A stretch of DNA of 64,000 nt from Pseudomonas fluorescens (GCF_902498195.1 NZ_CABVIY010000003.1:620001-684000), one strand, 5' to 3'. Shown: positions 26,366 to 37,526, numbered from the stretch's first letter. Program-made: numbers and translations. Notes: a model not told the origin generated them from the sequence alone.

Positions 26366-27274
26366 ATGCACAGCAGCGACAGTGAATTCATCGTCCGCCA
26401 GGACAACGCCGTCTACGAGACGGACACCCCGGTGCTGTACAGCGTGGCCGAGGGCATCGCCACGCTGACGCTGAACCGGCCGACCTTCAATAACGCGCAA
26501 AACTCGCAGATGACCTACGCCCTGGATGCCGCGTTTCGCGCGGCGGTGGACGACGACAGCGTCAAGGTCATCGTCCTGCGGGGCAACGGCAAGCATTTCT
26601 CGGCGGGCCACGACATCGGCACGCCGGGACGGGATATCGACAAGCCGTTCGAGCGCGCGCACCTGTGGTGGGACCACACCAACAAACCTGGCGGCGAGCA
26701 GTTGTATGCCCGCGAGCAGGAGGTGTACCTGGGCATGTGCCGACGCTGGCGCGAGCTGCCCAAGCCGACCATCGCCATGGTCCAGGGCGCGTGCGTGGCG
26801 GGCGGGCTGATGCTGGCCTGGGTCTGTGACTTGATTGTCGCCAGCGACGACGCGTTCTTCCAGGACCCGGTGGTGCGCATGGGCATTCCGGGAGTGGAGT
26901 ACTTCGCCCATCCCTATGAAATGAACCCGCGCATCGCCAAGGAATTCCTCTTCACCGGGGACCGCATGAGCGCCACCCGCGCCTGGCAAGTGGGCATGGT
27001 CAACCGCATGGTGCCGCGCGAAGAGCTGGAGCAGGCCACTTACGCCCTGGCCGCCGGCATCGCCCGCCAGCCGCGCATGGGCCTGGCCCTGACCAAACAG
27101 GCGATCAACCACGTCGAGGACTTGCAGGGCAAGCGCACGGCGATGGACGCGGTGTTTGCCTGGCACCATTTCGCCCATGCCCACAACGAACTGTTGTCCG
27201 GCGACAAACTGGGTGGCTTCGACGCCAAGGGCATGGCCCGGGCCAACAAACAGGCCGAGGACAAGAACCAATGA
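26366..27274 (+). CDS. Enoyl-CoA hydratase/isomerase family protein
   Basis: This 302-aa crotonase is longer than the usual 250-260 aa, with an insertion after the oxyanion loop (FSAGHDIGTPGRDIDKPFERAHLWWDHTN). The second loop is QGACVAGGLMLAWVCDLIVASDDAFF. It probably hydrates or rearranges a CoA-bound intermediate of the C/D-ring pathway. The exact step is not assigned. It overlaps ipdC by four bases (ATGA). Confidence 0.8.
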   Translation: MHSSDSEFIVRQDNAVYETDTPVLYSVAEGIATLTLNRPTFNNAQNSQMTYALDAAFRAAVDDDSVKVIVLRGNGKHFSAGHDIGTPGRDIDKPFERAHLWWDHTNKPGGEQLYAREQEVYLGMCRRWRELPKPTIAMVQGACVAGGLMLAWVCDLIVASDDAFFQDPVVRMGIPGVEYFAHPYEMNPRIAKEFLFTGDRMSATRAWQVGMVNRMVPREELEQATYALAAGIARQPRMGLALTKQAINHVEDLQGKRTAMDAVFAWHHFAHAHNELLSGDKLGGFDAKGMARANKQAEDKNQ

Positions 27275-28383
27275 ACCGCTGGCTGGATACGCCACTGACC
27301 GAGGCCCTCGGTTGCCGCTACCCGATCGTGCAAACCGCCATGGGCTGGGTGGCCGACGCCAACCTGGTGATCGCCACGACCCGGGCCGGGGGCTTCGGCT
27401 TTCTCGCCGGGGCGACCATCGCGTCCGACCAGTTGGAGAGTGAAATCCGCAAGGTGATCGACGCCACCGGCGGCAGCAACTTCGGGCTCAACTTTCATAT
27501 GTTCCAGGACAACGCCGCGCAGTGCGTCGATCTGGCGATCCAGTATCGCCTGCGCGCCGTGAGCTACGGGCGTGGCCCGGACAAACAGACCATCGCCCGC
27601 TTCAAGGCGGCCAAGGTGTTGTGCATTCCCACCGTGGGCGCACTGAAACATGCAATCAAGGCCGTGGAGCTGGGCGCCGACCTGATCACCATCCAGGGCG
27701 GCGAGGGCGGCGGCCATACCGGCGGCGTGCCGAGTTCGATCCTGCTGCCCCAGGTGCTGGCGGCGGTCAGGGTGCCGGTGATCGCGGCCGGTGGATTTTC
27801 CACCGGCCGTGGCCTGGCCTCGGTGCTGGCCGCCGGCGGTGCCGGCATCGCCATGGGCACGCGGTTTCTGATGACCCGCGAATCGCCGACACCGGCCGCG
27901 ACCCTGGAACGCTACCTCAAGGTCAACGACCCACAGCAGGTGCGCGTGACCACGGCGGTCGACGGCATGCGCCACCGCATGATCGAAAACCGTTTCATCA
28001 ATCATCTGGAGCAGGCCGGGCCCTTCGGCCGCCTGCGCATTGCCCTGGGCAGCGCCTGGCAGTGGAAGCAGCAGACCGGCATGAGCCTGGGGCACATGGC
28101 CTCGGTGTTTATGCGTGGCTTGCGCGAAGACCCGTCGGCGTTGTCGCAGGTGGTGATGGCCGCCAACCAGCCGGTGCTGTTGCAACGCTCGATGATCGAT
28201 GGCCGGCCCGACGAGGGCATCCTGCCCAGCGGCCAGGTCGCGGCGGCCATCGGAGAATTGCTCAGTTGCCAGGACGTCATCGAAAGCATTGCCCTTGAGG
28301 CCCGGCAATGCCTGGACGCGCTCCTGGCCCGCAGCCAGACGAGCCCCACGAACCAACCCGCGAGCATTGGAGAACCCCTGTGA
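27271..28383 (+). CDS. ipdC: Flavin-dependent NMO-like oxidoreductase (IpdC)
   Basis: This 370-aa TIM-barrel flavoprotein is of the nitronate monooxygenase superfamily (ALGCRYPIVQTAMGWVADANL at the start, TIQGGEGGGHTGG near residue 145, IAAGGFSTGRGLASVLAAGGAGIAMGTRFL near residue 175-200). In steroid degraders the ipdC product acts on a hydroxylated C/D-ring CoA thioester upstream of EchA20 and IpdAB. Its place beside ipdAB and echA20 supports that name over a true nitronate monooxygenase. Confidence 0.8.
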   Translation: MNRWLDTPLTEALGCRYPIVQTAMGWVADANLVIATTRAGGFGFLAGATIASDQLESEIRKVIDATGGSNFGLNFHMFQDNAAQCVDLAIQYRLRAVSYGRGPDKQTIARFKAAKVLCIPTVGALKHAIKAVELGADLITIQGGEGGGHTGGVPSSILLPQVLAAVRVPVIAAGGFSTGRGLASVLAAGGAGIAMGTRFLMTRESPTPAATLERYLKVNDPQQVRVTTAVDGMRHRMIENRFINHLEQAGPFGRLRIALGSAWQWKQQTGMSLGHMASVFMRGLREDPSALSQVVMAANQPVLLQRSMIDGRPDEGILPSGQVAAAIGELLSCQDVIESIALEARQCLDALLARSQTSPTNQPASIGEPL

Positions 28384-29132
28384 ACCAGGCATTTACCACA
28401 CAACTCAATCAGGGGATCGCTGAACTGGTGATCGCCAAACCCCCGGTCAACGCCCTCGACAGCCAGGAATGGCACGCCCTGGCGCGACAGATCGAAGCCC
28501 TTGGCGCCAACCCCGAGGTGCGAGTCATCGTGATTCGTGCCGAAGGCCGGGGCTTTTGCGCCGGGGTCGACATCAAGGAACTGGACCAGCATCCGGAACG
28601 TATCGTCGAGGTCAACGCCGGCAACTACGCGACCTTCAAGGCCGTGCACCGCAACCCGGTGCCCGTGATAGTCGCCGTGCATGGCTTTGTCCTGGGCGGT
28701 GGCATCGGCATCACCGGGGCGGCGGACATTGTGGTCGCCTCCGACTGCGCAACCTTCGCCCTGCCGGAAGTCGACCGTGGCGCCATGGGCGGCGGTGCGC
28801 ACTTGCAGCGCCTGTTCCCGGTGCAAAAGGTGCGATACCTGTTCTTTACCGGCGAGCGCATCGGCGCGCCAGAAGCCCTGCAATACGGCTTTATCGAGCG
28901 GATCGTGAGCAAGGATCAACTGCGCGAAACCGCCCTGGGCATCGCGGCGAAAATCGCCGAAAAGAGCCCGGGCATGATTCGCATCGCCAAGGAAGCCTTG
29001 AACGGCATCGAAGACGGCAACCTGGAAGACAAATACCGCTGGGAACAGGGCTTCACCATGCAGGCCTACAGCAGTCCGGACTCGGCGGAAACGCGCCGGG
29101 CCTTCGTCGAAAAACGCGACGCCAAGTTCTGA
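28380..29132 (+). CDS. echA20: Enoyl-CoA hydratase family ring-opening enzyme (EchA20-like)
   Basis: This 250-aa crotonase matches EchA20 closely in remembered segments: ALGANPEVRVIVIRAEGRGF, AGVDIKELDQ, GGGIGITGAADIVVASDCA and TFALPEVDRGAMGGGAHLQR. EchA20 opens the steroid D-ring remnant to give COCHEA-CoA, the IpdAB substrate. Translation probably starts at a GTG (28380) that overlaps the ipdC stop (GTGA) behind TTGGAGAA. An in-frame upstream ATG at 28308 lies inside ipdC. Confidence 0.8.
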   Translation: MNQAFTTQLNQGIAELVIAKPPVNALDSQEWHALARQIEALGANPEVRVIVIRAEGRGFCAGVDIKELDQHPERIVEVNAGNYATFKAVHRNPVPVIVAVHGFVLGGGIGITGAADIVVASDCATFALPEVDRGAMGGGAHLQRLFPVQKVRYLFFTGERIGAPEALQYGFIERIVSKDQLRETALGIAAKIAEKSPGMIRIAKEALNGIEDGNLEDKYRWEQGFTMQAYSSPDSAETRRAFVEKRDAKF

Positions 29133-29141
29133 GGGAACGCC

Positions 29142-30305
29142 ATGGACCTGACTTATACCCCCAAGCAAAACGCCTTCCGCGCCGACGTTCGCGCCTGGCT
29201 GGCGGCCAACGTGCCCCGTGAACCCCTGGCCAGCTACGACACCCGCGAAGGTTTCGAGCAGCACCGCGCCTGGGAGGCCAAATTGTTCGACAGCCGCTGG
29301 TCGATGGTGATGTGGCCGGCCGACCTGGGGGGGCGCGGCAGCGACCTGATCGAGTGGCTGATCTTCGAGGAAGAGTATTACGGCGCCGGGGCACCGATGC
29401 GCGTCAACCAGAACGGCCAGCTGCTGCTGGGGCCGACCCTGATGGAGTTCGGCACGGCGGAGCAGAAGCAGCGCTTCCTGCCGCGCATGGCCGCCAGCCT
29501 GGACATGTGGGCGCAAGGCTGGTCGGAACCCAACGCCGGGTCCGACATGGCGGCGATCACCAGCAAGGCGGTGCTCGACGGCGACCACTATGTGATCAAT
29601 GGGCAAAAAACCTGGTCGACCCGGGCGATCTACGCCGACTGGCTGTTCGGCCTGTTCCGCAGCGAACCGGGCTCGGCACGCCACCACGGCCTGTCGTTCG
29701 TCATGGTGCCGCTGGATACGCCGGGGGTGAGCATTCGCCCGATCAAGGCGCTCAACGGCAAGGACGCCTTCGCCGAGGTGTTTTTCGACGACGTGCGGGT
29801 GCCGGTGGGCAACCGCATCGGTGCCGAAGGGCAGGGCTGGCATGTGGCAATGGCCACCGCCGGTTTCGAGCGCGGCCTGTTGTTACGCTCGCCGGCACGC
29901 TTCCAGGCCACGGCCCGCAAGCTGGTCGAGCTGTACAAGGCGCACCGCGCCAGTGCCGACCGTGATCCGGGCCTGCGCGATGCGGTTCTGGAGACCTGGA
30001 TGGGCGCCGAAGCCTATGCCTTGTCGGCCTATCACACCGTGGGGCGGCTGAGCCGGGGTGAGCAGATCGGCGCCGAGTCGAGCATCAACAAGATCATCTG
30101 GTCGGAGCTGGACCTGAAGATGCACGAGACCGCCATGCGCATTCTCGGTACGCGCGGCGAGCTGGTGAACCAGGGCGCGCAAGGCGGTGATGCGGCGGGC
30201 TGGCTGGAGGGTTTCCTGTTTGCCCAGTCCGGGCCGATCTATGCCGGCACCAACGAAATCCAGCGCAACATCATCGCCGAGCGGATGCTCGGCTTGCCGA
30301 AATAA
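29142..30305 (+). CDS. Acyl-CoA dehydrogenase, FadE31-like
   Basis: This 387-aa flavoprotein resembles FadE31 of the KstR2 regulon: MDLTYTPKQNAFRADVRAWL, SYDTREGFEQHRAWE, FEEEYYGAGAP, WAQGWSEPNAGSDMA, INGQKTWSTRA and LLLRSPARFQATARKLVELY. The C-terminus has the flavin loop IYAGTNEIQRNIIAERMLGLP. With the next gene it would form a heteromeric dehydrogenase for a late C/D-ring CoA intermediate. Confidence 0.8.
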   Translation: MDLTYTPKQNAFRADVRAWLAANVPREPLASYDTREGFEQHRAWEAKLFDSRWSMVMWPADLGGRGSDLIEWLIFEEEYYGAGAPMRVNQNGQLLLGPTLMEFGTAEQKQRFLPRMAASLDMWAQGWSEPNAGSDMAAITSKAVLDGDHYVINGQKTWSTRAIYADWLFGLFRSEPGSARHHGLSFVMVPLDTPGVSIRPIKALNGKDAFAEVFFDDVRVPVGNRIGAEGQGWHVAMATAGFERGLLLRSPARFQATARKLVELYKAHRASADRDPGLRDAVLETWMGAEAYALSAYHTVGRLSRGEQIGAESSINKIIWSELDLKMHETAMRILGTRGELVNQGAQGGDAAGWLEGFLFAQSGPIYAGTNEIQRNIIAERMLGLPK

Positions 30306-30314
30306 GGAACCGCC

Positions 30315-31373
30315 ATGGACTTCACTTTTAACGATGACCAGTTGGCGTTCCGCGAAGCCATCAGTCGTTTCCTGATGACCGAAGCCGACCCGGAAATGCT
30401 TCGGGAAATCTGGGAGACCGATGTCGGGCGCTCCCGGGACCTGCGCAACAAGATCGCCGAGCAGGGCCTGACCGCCTTGTCGGTGCCCGAGGCCGAAGGT
30501 GGCCTGGGCATGGACGATGTGACCTGGGCGTTGATGACCCAGGAGCTGGGCTACTACGCCATTCCCGACTCGCTGGCCGACACCGCCTATGTCGCCTGCG
30601 GCTTGCTCGCGCAGCTGCCGGCCGGGCACCCGGCCCGCGCCGACCTGCTGCCACGGATCGCCGATGGCAGCCTGCGCCTGGCGATCAATCATCCGGTCAA
30701 TGCCCTGGTGAGCGACGCGCCCTTGGCCGAAGTGCTGATCCTCACCGACGGCGATGACATCCACGTGGTGCCCCGCGCCGAGGTGGACGTGCAAGCCCGG
30801 CCGAGCATCGATGCTTCGCGGCGCCTCGGCGCGGTGAGCTGGACGCCAACCGCCAGCACCTGCATCGCCAGCGGCGAGCAGGGCCGCGCCTTGCAGGCGC
30901 GCATGCTGGACCGTGGCGCGCTGTCGGTGGCGGGGCAGTTGCTGGGTCTGGCGCAACGCATGCTCGACCTGTCGGTGGACTACGTGGCCCAGCGCAAGCA
31001 GTTCGGCAAACCGATCGGCAGCTTCCAGGCGGTCAAGCATCACCTGGCCGATGTCGCCCGCCACATCGAACAGGCCAAACCGGTGCTGTATCGCGCCGCC
31101 CATGCCCTGGCCCGAGGCGACCTCAACGCCGGCGTCTGGGTCTCGCAGGCACGCCTGGCGGCGAATGAGGCGAGCTGGATCGCCGCGCGCAAAGGCATCC
31201 AGGTGCATGGCGCGATGGGGTACACCTGGGAAGTCGACTTGCAGATGTTCATGAAGCGCGCCTGGGCCCTCGATGCGTCCTGGGGCGACCGCGGTTTCCA
31301 CAAAACCCGTGTCAGCGACTACCTGTTCGCCGACGCCACCGGCCTGGGGCCGGGGCATACTTTCGAGGAATGA
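30315..31373 (+). CDS. Acyl-CoA dehydrogenase, FadE32-like partner
   Basis: This 352-aa protein belongs to the shorter acyl-CoA dehydrogenase subunits (MDFTFNDDQLAFREAISRFL, QRKQFGKPIGSFQAVKHHLADV, QVHGAMGYTWEVDLQMFMKRA). The usual catalytic-Glu loop is missing, so it is likely the non-catalytic partner of the preceding gene, from which it is separated by 9 bp. It ends 3 bp before the thiolase. Confidence 0.8.
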   Translation: MDFTFNDDQLAFREAISRFLMTEADPEMLREIWETDVGRSRDLRNKIAEQGLTALSVPEAEGGLGMDDVTWALMTQELGYYAIPDSLADTAYVACGLLAQLPAGHPARADLLPRIADGSLRLAINHPVNALVSDAPLAEVLILTDGDDIHVVPRAEVDVQARPSIDASRRLGAVSWTPTASTCIASGEQGRALQARMLDRGALSVAGQLLGLAQRMLDLSVDYVAQRKQFGKPIGSFQAVKHHLADVARHIEQAKPVLYRAAHALARGDLNAGVWVSQARLAANEASWIAARKGIQVHGAMGYTWEVDLQMFMKRAWALDASWGDRGFHKTRVSDYLFADATGLGPGHTFEE

Positions 31374-31376
31374 GTC

Positions 31377-32528
<1,152 letters not shown>

Positions 32529-32586
32529 TTTTTAATCCGGGCCACGCGCCGGGCGCGCGGCCCACCTCGTTTTCAAGGAGTCAAGC

Positions 32587-33465
32587 ATGACAATCTGTTC
32601 AGGCCGCACCGTGATCATCACCGGGGCCGGCGGCGGGCTCGGTCGCGCCTACGCCCTGGCGTTCGCCGCGCAAGGGGCCAATGTGCTGGTCAACGATATT
32701 CGCGCCGAGGCGGCTGAAGACGTGGCCGGCGAGATCCGCGCCAACGGTGGCCAGGCCATCGCCAACAGTGACGACATCACCACCCTGGCCACCGCCCAGC
32801 GCATCGTCGATGCAGCGCTGGCGGCGTTCGGCGAGGTGCATGTGCTGGTCAATAACGCCGGCGTATTGCGCGATCGCATGTTCATCAGCCTCACCGAAGA
32901 GGACTGGGACATGGTCATGCGCGTCCACCTCAAGGGCCATTACTGCCTGGCCAACATCCTCGGCCGCCGCTGGCGCGACCTGGCCAAGGCCGGCACGCCG
33001 GTCGACGCGCGGATCATCAACACCAGTTCCGGCGCAGGCCTGCAAGGTTCGGTGGGGCAGTCCAATTACTCGGCGGCCAAGGGCGGCATCGCTTCGTTGA
33101 CCCTGGTGCAAGCGGCGGAACTGGCGCGCTACGGGGTCACCGCCAACGCCCTGGCACCGGCGGCCCGCACCTCGATGACCGAGAGCGCCATGCCCGATGT
33201 GGTGAAAAAACCCGAGGACGGCAGCTTTGATGCCTGGGCCGCGGAAAACGTCGCGCCGCTGGTGGTGTGGCTGGGCAGCCCGGCGTCGGCCCACGTCAAC
33301 GGGCAGGTGTTCGAAAGCCAGGGCGGCCGGATTTCCCTGGGTGACGGCTGGCGCACGGGCGTGACCCGCGACAAGGGCGCGTTGTGGCGGGTTGAGGAGA
33401 TTGGTGAAGCGGTTGATGCGATCCTGGCTGAAGCGCCGAAGCCGCAGAAAGTCTGGGGGAGTTGA
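32587..33465 (+). CDS. SDR, 17beta-HSD4 (MFE-2)-like 3-hydroxyacyl-CoA dehydrogenase
   Basis: This 292-aa SDR resembles the dehydrogenase part of peroxisomal multifunctional enzyme 2. It has TGAGGGLG (about residue 12), NNAGVLRDRMF, a catalytic Ser in NTSSGAGLQGSVGQ and Y-x3-K in YSAAKGG. The C-terminal LAEAPKPQKVWGS is typical of this branch. It probably oxidises a 3-hydroxyacyl-CoA in the pathway. It is preceded by AAGGAGTC and is the last gene of the operon that begins at 23761. Confidence 0.8.
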   Translation: MTICSGRTVIITGAGGGLGRAYALAFAAQGANVLVNDIRAEAAEDVAGEIRANGGQAIANSDDITTLATAQRIVDAALAAFGEVHVLVNNAGVLRDRMFISLTEEDWDMVMRVHLKGHYCLANILGRRWRDLAKAGTPVDARIINTSSGAGLQGSVGQSNYSAAKGGIASLTLVQAAELARYGVTANALAPAARTSMTESAMPDVVKKPEDGSFDAWAAENVAPLVVWLGSPASAHVNGQVFESQGGRISLGDGWRTGVTRDKGALWRVEEIGEAVDAILAEAPKPQKVWGS

Positions 33466-33560
33466 GGGCGTATTTTTGGCCGGGGTGTGATGGGCCTGAG
33501 GCTTCACACACCCACATCCCCTGTGCGAGCTGACTTGTCGGGCCGCCTCACGGGGTTCTC

Positions 33561-33650
33561 TGTGGGAGCGGGCTTGCTCGCGAAAGCGGTGTATCAGTCA
33601 ATATCCAAGTTGAATGTTGAACCGCATTCGCGAGCAAGCCCGCTCCCACA
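33561..33650. repeat. REP doublet after the main operon
   Basis: TGTGGGAGCGGGCTTGCTCG and its complement ending CCCGCTCCCACA flank about 45 bases. It lies between the end of the main operon and regulon motif site 5. The 33466-33749 gap holds only these two elements. Confidence 0.85.
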
Positions 33651-33671
33651 CAGGGATCGTGTCGCGGCTTT

Positions 33672-33690
33672 CTACCCCATTTTGACGATG
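33672..33690 (+). promoter_or_regulatory. Regulon motif, site 5 (drives ipdF operon)
   Basis: The site reads CTACCCCATTTTGACGATG. GACGATG is perfect and the left half is diverged (CTACCCC for CTAGTCC). It lies 60 bp before the ipdF start. Confidence 0.55.
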
Positions 33691-33749
33691 TCCTCGCGCC
33701 GCCCCCTGCGTACAACTGCAGCGTATTCATTTCTTCGGAGGTAGACGCT

Positions 33750-34535
33750 GTGAAACAAGCCCCCCCTTATGTTCCCGGTCATCAGCTGCTGGCTGGCAAG
33801 TCGGTGTTGATCACCGCGGCCGCAGGTGCCGGTATCGGTTATTCGGCGGCCCGGCGCAGTGCCGAGGAGGGTTGTCGCGCGTTGATGATTTCCGACGTGC
33901 ATCCACGTCGCCTGGAAGAGGCGGTGGAGAAGCTCAAGGCCGAGACCGGTCTGCAGGCGATTTATGGCCAGCTGTGCAATGTCACCGTCGAGGACGACGT
34001 CCAGGCCCTGGTGACCAGCGCCGAGCAGGCGTTGGGCGGGGTCGATGTGTTGATCAACAACGCGGGCCTGGGCGGCCAGAAACGTGTAGTGGAGATGAGC
34101 GACGAAGAGTGGCTGCGGGTGCTGGATGTGACCCTCACCGGCACCTTCCGCATGACCCGGGCGATGCTGCCGCACATGCAGCGCCGTGGCGCCGGGGCCA
34201 TCGTCAATAACGCCTCGGTGCTCGGCTGGCGGGCCCAGAAAGAGCAGGCCCATTACGCCGCCGCCAAGGCCGGGGTGATGGCGCTGACCCGCTGCAGCGC
34301 CCTGGAAGCCGCCGAATTCGGCGTGCGCATCAACGCGGTGTCGCCCTCGATTGCCCTGCACGAGTTCCTCAAGAAAGCTTCCAGCGAAGAGCTGCTCGCC
34401 AGCCTGGCCGGGCGTGAAGCGTTCGGCCGCGCCGCCGAAGTCTGGGAAGTGGCCAACGTGATGATGTTCCTGGCCAGCGACTACGCCTCCTACATGGTCG
34501 GCGAAGTGCTGTCCGTCAGTTCGCAACAAGCGTGA
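33750..34535 (+). CDS. ipdF: SDR of C/D-ring degradation (IpdF)
   Basis: This 261-aa SDR matches IpdF, which oxidises the 5-hydroxyl of the HIP-CoA intermediate. Segments as remembered from actinobacterial IpdF are ITAAAGAGIGYSAARR, NNAGLGGQ, NNASVLGWRAQ, HYAAAKAGVMALTRCSALEA and GVRINAVSPSIALHEFL. The start is a GTG at 33750 behind CGGAGG. It opens an operon with a MaoC hydratase and a thiolase. Confidence 0.83.
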   Translation: MKQAPPYVPGHQLLAGKSVLITAAAGAGIGYSAARRSAEEGCRALMISDVHPRRLEEAVEKLKAETGLQAIYGQLCNVTVEDDVQALVTSAEQALGGVDVLINNAGLGGQKRVVEMSDEEWLRVLDVTLTGTFRMTRAMLPHMQRRGAGAIVNNASVLGWRAQKEQAHYAAAKAGVMALTRCSALEAAEFGVRINAVSPSIALHEFLKKASSEELLASLAGREAFGRAAEVWEVANVMMFLASDYASYMVGEVLSVSSQQA

Positions 34536-34545
34536 GGATCCGTCC

Positions 34546-35016
34546 ATGAGTCATGTGTTCAACAGTGCCCGGGCATTGCTGGCGGCCGAGGGCCTGGACC
34601 TGGGCCACACCGAATGGCTGACCATCAGCCAGCAGCGGATCAATCTGTTCGCCGAGGCGACGGGCGATCACCAGTGGATTCATGTCGACCCGGTGCGTGC
34701 CGCCAGCGGTCCGTTCGGGGCCTGCATTGCCCACGGCTACCTGACCCAATCCCTGGCCAATCTGTTCATGCCGCAGTTGTTGACGATCGACAACATGGCC
34801 ATGGGCGTCAACTACGGCAGCGACCGGGCGCGCTTCCCGGCGCCGGTCAAGGTCGATTCGCGGGTGCGCGGCAGCGGCCAGATCCTCCGCGCCGAACAGC
34901 TGGGCGACGCCGTGCAACTGGTGGTGCGCATCACCGTGGAAGTCGAGGGCCAGGCACGCCCCGGCTGCGTGATCGACACCATCAGCCGCTACACCTTCAA
35001 CCCCCTTTCCGAGTGA
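34546..35016 (+). CDS. MaoC-like hydratase
   Basis: This 156-aa hot-dog-fold protein carries the R-hydratase signature: Asp in [15 protein letters not shown] and His in [10 protein letters not shown]. MaoC hydratases add water to enoyl-CoA thioesters. It lies 10 bp after ipdF with GAGGATCC as ribosome site and 7 bp before the thiolase. Confidence 0.82.
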   Translation: MSHVFNSARALLAAEGLDLGHTEWLTISQQRINLFAEATGDHQWIHVDPVRAASGPFGACIAHGYLTQSLANLFMPQLLTIDNMAMGVNYGSDRARFPAPVKVDSRVRGSGQILRAEQLGDAVQLVVRITVEVEGQARPGCVIDTISRYTFNPLSE

Positions 35017-35023
35017 GTTCGTC

Positions 35024-36232
35024 ATGAACCTGAATGAAGTCGTCATTGTCGCCACCGCCCGTACCGCGCTGGCCAAGTCCTTTCGCGGATCGTTCAACGA
35101 TACCGAAGCCCCGGTGCTGGGCGGGCACGTGGTACGCGCCGTGGTCGAGCGCGCCGGCATCGAGCCCGGTGCCGTCGAGGATGTGATCATGGGCGCGGCG
35201 GTGCAGCAGGGCACCCAGGCCTACAACATCGGCCGGCTTTGCGCCTACACCGGCGGTTTGCCGGACAGCGTGCCGGGCATGGCCCTGGACCGCATGTGCG
35301 CCTCGGGCCTGATGAGCATCGGCGTGGCGGCCAAGGGCATCATGACCGGCGAGATGAGCATCGCCATTGGTGGCGGCGTCGAGTCCCTGTCGCTGACCCA
35401 GACCAAGCACAAGAACAGCTTCCGCGCCCAGTCCGAAGCCGTGCTGGACGTGATGCCCAGCGCCTACATCCCGATGATCGAAACCGCCGAAATCGTGTCC
35501 CGCCGCTATGGCATCAGCCGTGCCGCCCAGGATGAGTATTCGCTGCACAGCCAGCTGCGTACCGCTGCCGCGCAACGGGACGGCCTGTTCGACGAGGAAA
35601 TCGTCGGCCTGGGCGTGGACAAGCTGTTGTTCGCCGCCGATGGCCAGCCCAATGGCCACGAACGCGTGCAGGTGCTGCGCGACGAGTGCAACCGGCCGAA
35701 TACGCGCCTGGAAGACCTGGCCAATTTGAAGCCGGTGTGGAAGGACGGCAAATGGATCGAACAGGGCGAGTTCGTCACCGCCGGCAACGCCTCGCAGTTC
35801 TCCGACGGTGCGGCGGCCAGCCTGCTGATGAGCCGGGCCGAGGCCACGCGTCGCGGTTTGACGCCGCTGGGCATTTACCGAGGCATCGCCGTGGCTGGCT
35901 GCGCGCCGGAGGAAATGGGCATCGGCCCGGTGATCGCCATTCCCAAACTGCTCAAGCGCTTCGGCCTGGGCGTGGCGGATATCGGCCTGTGGGAGATCAA
36001 CGAAGCCTTTGCCAGCCAGGTGTTGCATTGCCGCGATGCGCTGCAGATTCCGCCCGATCGCCTGAACGTCAACGGTGGCGCGATTGCCATCGGCCACCCC
36101 TTCGGCATGTCCGGCGCACGGATGGTCGGCCACGCCTTGCTCGAAGGGCGGCGGCGCGGTGTGCGGTATGTGGTGATCGCCATGTGCATCGGTGGCGGCA
36201 TGGGCGCCGCCGGCCTGTTCGAACTGCCGTGA
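35024..36232 (+). CDS. Thiolase (acetyl-CoA acyltransferase)
   Basis: This 402-aa thiolase has the acylation Cys in [20 protein letters not shown], His in [18 protein letters not shown] and the second Cys in [14 protein letters not shown]. It differs clearly from the FadA6-like thiolase and is close to ordinary degradative thiolases. It may handle side-chain or final beta-keto acids of the same pathway. Confidence 0.85.
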   Translation: MNLNEVVIVATARTALAKSFRGSFNDTEAPVLGGHVVRAVVERAGIEPGAVEDVIMGAAVQQGTQAYNIGRLCAYTGGLPDSVPGMALDRMCASGLMSIGVAAKGIMTGEMSIAIGGGVESLSLTQTKHKNSFRAQSEAVLDVMPSAYIPMIETAEIVSRRYGISRAAQDEYSLHSQLRTAAAQRDGLFDEEIVGLGVDKLLFAADGQPNGHERVQVLRDECNRPNTRLEDLANLKPVWKDGKWIEQGEFVTAGNASQFSDGAAASLLMSRAEATRRGLTPLGIYRGIAVAGCAPEEMGIGPVIAIPKLLKRFGLGVADIGLWEINEAFASQVLHCRDALQIPPDRLNVNGGAIAIGHPFGMSGARMVGHALLEGRRRGVRYVVIAMCIGGGMGAAGLFELP

Positions 36233-36308
36233 GGCGAGCGGGGCGCCACCGCTCTCTCGATTAAATCCATGGGGGCCTGCCCGTCAGGCCTCCTGCTGGG
36301 GAATGCTT

Positions 36309-37526
36309 ATGCAAAGTTGTGTGCCCAATGCACAGGTCCTGGCGCAAATGGGCCTGGAGTTGGCCGAGTACGAACGGATTATTGGCAACATCTACGATGC
36401 GGCGATGGACACCCGCAACCTCAGCGATTCATTGCGCGAGGTCAGGGCCTTGTTCAAGGCCAATTTCGTCACCTTGATCCTGCGGGTCCAGGATGAGCCG
36501 CTGTTGTCGCCGATGGTGGTGGCCGGTGATGTCGAGCGCGGGGAGGGCGGTATCAACCATTATGCCTACTACGCCAAATCCACCCTGTTCGACGGCTTGC
36601 CCACCGATAGGGTGTTCACGGTCGATGAACTGATGAGTGACGCCGAATGGTCCAGCTCGGCGTTTTACCTGCTGTTTTGCCAACCCCACGATTGTTACCA
36701 CATGCTCGGTGCCGATATCCGCATGCCGGATGGCGGCACGGTGCGTCTGCGGATCAATCGGCCCGAGGGGCATCCACGGTTCACTGCCGTTGAACGGGCG
36801 ATGTGCGCCATGTTGCTGCCGCATCTGCGCCGGGCGCTGCACATGCATTCACTGCTCGATCGCAGCGAGTCGCTGGGCAGCCTGTATTCGCAGACGATCA
36901 GCCGCCTGGCGGTGGCGACCATCGTGCTCGATGAAAACGGCAGTGTGGTGCAACTCAATCCCGTGGCCCGGCAGATTATCGACAGCCAGGACGGGCTCAA
37001 GGTGGTGGGCGGCCGGCTGGAAGCGACGTACCCCAGTGACAACCGGGAGCTGTCGCGGCTGGTGCGCAACGCCTTCCAGCGCGCCAGGCAGGGCGTGGGC
37101 AAGGGCGTGCAGGTGGCGGAAGCGACGTCGATCTCCCGGCCTTCGGGGCAGGTCAGCCTGGGCGTGGTGGTGGAGCTGATTCCGTCCCAGGAACTGCTCG
37201 AAGGCCATGGCAAGCCGACCGTGGTGGTGTATGTGCGCGATGCGGTGAGCAAGTCGCTGGTGAGCACGGTGCTGACCTCGCAGCTATACAACCTGACCCC
37301 GGCGGAAACCACCCTGGCCCTGGAATTGGCCAACGGCCTGTCCCTGGAAGAAGCCTCGGAAATCCTCAACATCCGCCGCAATACCGCGCGCGCCCACCTG
37401 CGCTCGATCTTCTCCAAGACCGGTGTGCGGCGCCAGACCGAGCTGGTGCGGATCATGCTCAACAGCGTGGTGGCCCTGGGCGCGCCGCAGCCGGCGGTGA
37501 ACCCGGTGTGCGCGAAAACGCGTTAG
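36309..37526 (+). CDS. LuxR-type transcriptional regulator
   Basis: This 405-aa protein has a C-terminal LuxR helix-turn-helix (LTPAETTLALELANGLSLEEA to TELVRIMLN, about residues 325-390) and a long N-terminal sensor region with no recognised domain. Organisation and size resemble TeiR, the LuxR-type testosterone regulator of Comamonas, but homology is not shown here. The start at 36309 has CTGGGGA six bases before it; an ATG at 36303 is nearly as good. It is the only regulator inside the block, so it is the best candidate to bind the 19-bp motif. One motif copy overlaps its own stop codon. Confidence 0.8.
   Translation: MQSCVPNAQVLAQMGLELAEYERIIGNIYDAAMDTRNLSDSLREVRALFKANFVTLILRVQDEPLLSPMVVAGDVERGEGGINHYAYYAKSTLFDGLPTDRVFTVDELMSDAEWSSSAFYLLFCQPHDCYHMLGADIRMPDGGTVRLRINRPEGHPRFTAVERAMCAMLLPHLRRALHMHSLLDRSESLGSLYSQTISRLAVATIVLDENGSVVQLNPVARQIIDSQDGLKVVGGRLEATYPSDNRELSRLVRNAFQRARQGVGKGVQVAEATSISRPSGQVSLGVVVELIPSQELLEGHGKPTVVVYVRDAVSKSLVSTVLTSQLYNLTPAETTLALELANGLSLEEASEILNIRRNTARAHLRSIFSKTGVRRQTELVRIMLNSVVALGAPQPAVNPVCAKTR

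Noticed and set aside
24784-26406. 540-codon minus-strand frame across ipdA and ipdB
   Set aside because: It spans two well-supported genes in antisense and has shadow composition.
28002-29843. 613-codon minus-strand frame across ipdC, echA20 and fadE31-like genes
   Set aside because: It crosses three gene boundaries in antisense, which a real gene would not do here.
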